From assembly GCA_029881795.1 (NCBI GenBank), contig JAOULX010000019.1, positions 1 to 53,048 of the forward strand: a stretch of DNA of 53,048 nt, written 5' to 3'. Both the position numbers and the translations under genes were made by a program. The DNA is from Gammaproteobacteria bacterium (lineage in GTDB: Bacteria; Pseudomonadota; Gammaproteobacteria; SZUA-229). Under the pieces are notes generated by a model, which saw only the letters and a program-made list of their open reading frames with translations, did no database searches and was not told the origin of the DNA. Positions 52,472-53,048 of the stretch are shown here, in pieces (position 1 is the stretch's first letter; every line of letters starts with the position of its first letter).

Positions 52472-52734
52472 GGTGATTTCACTATGTAGAGGGTCTTTAC
52501 TGCAAGTACTATTACAGATAAATAACAACGGTATATTAAGTGAGTATAGCAACGGAATTAGGATTAACAAGTTCAGATTTAAAGCGTGAATTGTATTTTT
52601 TTAAAACTTTGTAAGAAGTTATGATGATGGCATTTGTTGTCATATAGCAGACTGAACTATTTGTTATATTAAGGAATGTATTTCTCAGTATGGCATCTTT
52701 TATTTTAAAAAAGCCTGCTCTCAATTATCTATTA

Positions 52735-53048
52735 CACCAGCATTCTCTATTGGATAGTAGTTTGTATGGGGCTGTCGGTATTAAATAAATGGCGTCCCCG
52801 ACAGGAATCGAACCGCTCTTGCGTGTGAGGGCGACACGCAGATTAAGTATGCACCAGCATTCTCTATTGGATAGTAGTTTGTATGGGGCTGTCGGTATTA
52901 AATAAATGGCGTCCCCGACAGGAATCGAACCGCTCTTGCGTGTGAGGGCGACACGCAGATTAAGTATGCACCAGCATTCTCTATTGGATAGTAGTTTGTA
53001 TGGGGCTGTCGGTATTAAATAAATGGCGTCCCCGACAGGAATCGAACC
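52735..53048. repeat. 117-bp tandem repeat carrying tRNA 3' ends, running off the window
   Basis: Copies start at 52735, 52852 and 52969 with a period of exactly 117 bp. Two copies are complete and apparently identical, and the third is cut at base 80 by the window end. Each unit contains, on the minus strand, the last 25 bases of a tRNA gene (52790-52814, 52907-52931, 53024-53048) ending in G-CCA. The complete copies also contain a perfect 7-bp hairpin TGCGTGT / ACACGCA (52820-52840, 52937-52957). Upstream of the array, 52472-52734 (263 bp) is AT-rich and shows nothing I can name. Confidence 0.95.
53024..53048 (-). other. tRNA 3'-terminal segment (T-loop, acceptor strand, CCA), repeat copy or true tRNA gene
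   Basis: On the minus strand the segment reads GG-TTCGATT-CCTGT-CGGGGAC-G-CCA: T-loop T54-T-C-R-A, 3' T-stem, 3' acceptor strand CGGGGAC, discriminator G73 and encoded CCA. In the two complete repeat copies, the bases 5' of the T-loop (AGCGG) cannot pair well with CCTGT, so those copies are fragments. For this third copy the sequence beyond is not visible, so it may be either another fragment or the real tRNA gene. G73 is compatible with Ser, Asp, Asn, Gln, Trp or Sec tRNAs; the isotype is not decided. Confidence 0.5.

Noticed and set aside
52536-52724. Small minus-strand open frame upstream of the lipoprotein gene
   Set aside because: AT-rich, no ribosome-binding site, no recognisable features, and it overlaps the probable promoter region of the lipoprotein gene.
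52820-52840. Anticodon arm of a tRNA-Gly (CCC) in the repeat hairpin
   Set aside because: The hairpin loop would need U33 but has G there, and no D-arm or 5' acceptor strand complementary to the 3' end is present.
52735-53048. CRISPR array
   Set aside because: The whole 117-bp unit is repeated including the would-be spacers; no variable spacers and no cas genes.
52735-53048. Pair of attachment sites of an integrated element
   Set aside because: tRNA 3' ends recur every 117 bp with no integrase or cargo between them, which fits tandem duplication rather than attL/attR.

Overview
The window reads as chromosomal DNA of a polar-flagellated gammaproteobacterium. The evidence is gene content and synteny. 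The order fliLMNOPQR-flhB-flhA-flhF-fleN-fliA-cheY-cheZ-cheA-cheB-motC-motD-parA-parP-cheW-DUF2802 is the Pseudomonas/Vibrio-type arrangement. The housekeeping proteins (PpnN, YcgN, TrhO, IspG, TesA/YbbA/YbbP) are of gammaproteobacterial type. Base composition by eye is mid-40s % GC. The genus cannot be fixed from sequence alone; a marine or methylotroph-like lineage such as Methylophaga and relatives would fit, but that is a guess.

Region 1 (1-16430) is mostly housekeeping: a cut-off inositol-monophosphatase-family gene, YcgN, a DUF302 protein, a PilZ protein, a GNAT acetyltransferase, a thioredoxin-like protein, the nucleosidase PpnN, membrane proteins, the tRNA hydroxylase TrhO, a SemiSWEET transporter, and the divergent tesA / ybbA-ybbP locus. 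A possible lipid head-group pair follows (CDP-archaeol-synthase-like plus CDP-alcohol phosphatidyltransferase), then IspG, a NAD-kinase-like protein and an M18 aminopeptidase.

Region 2 (16469-23919) holds the most unusual locus. A small HU/IHF-like gene overlaps a 622-residue protein built as HU domain - acidic linker - one membrane helix - acidic linker - LysM domain. A ParA-type ATPase converges on it 11 bp away. By topology the large protein could join cytoplasmic DNA to periplasmic peptidoglycan. Further on are an EEP-family hydrolase, a zinc-ribbon protein, an overlapping ParS/MbcA-like (DUF2384) + degenerate receiver pair, and a DsbA-family protein.

Region 3 (24006-29521) has an ABC-2 exporter pair, hisC, and a minus-strand envelope trio: periplasmic coiled-coil protein, outer-membrane beta-barrel and LPP20-type lipoprotein. 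A strong terminator sits before the lipoprotein.

Region 4 (29758-51688) is the motility and chemotaxis cluster. A fliK/flhX pair runs away from fliL. Three good sigma-54 (-24/-12) promoter sites precede fliL, fliQ and cheW. CheA lacks a recognisable P2 domain and instead carries four linker repeats that align without gaps with the CheY-binding peptides of FliM (N-terminus) and CheZ (C-terminus).

Region 5 (51785-53048) has an AT-rich lipoprotein gene. After 263 bp in which I see nothing convincing, the window ends in a 117-bp tandem repeat. Every copy carries the 3' end of a tRNA gene (minus strand), reminiscent of the E. coli tyrT rtT repeats. The parent tRNA gene, if there is one, lies beyond the right edge. 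No rRNA, CRISPR array, transposase or phage gene was seen.
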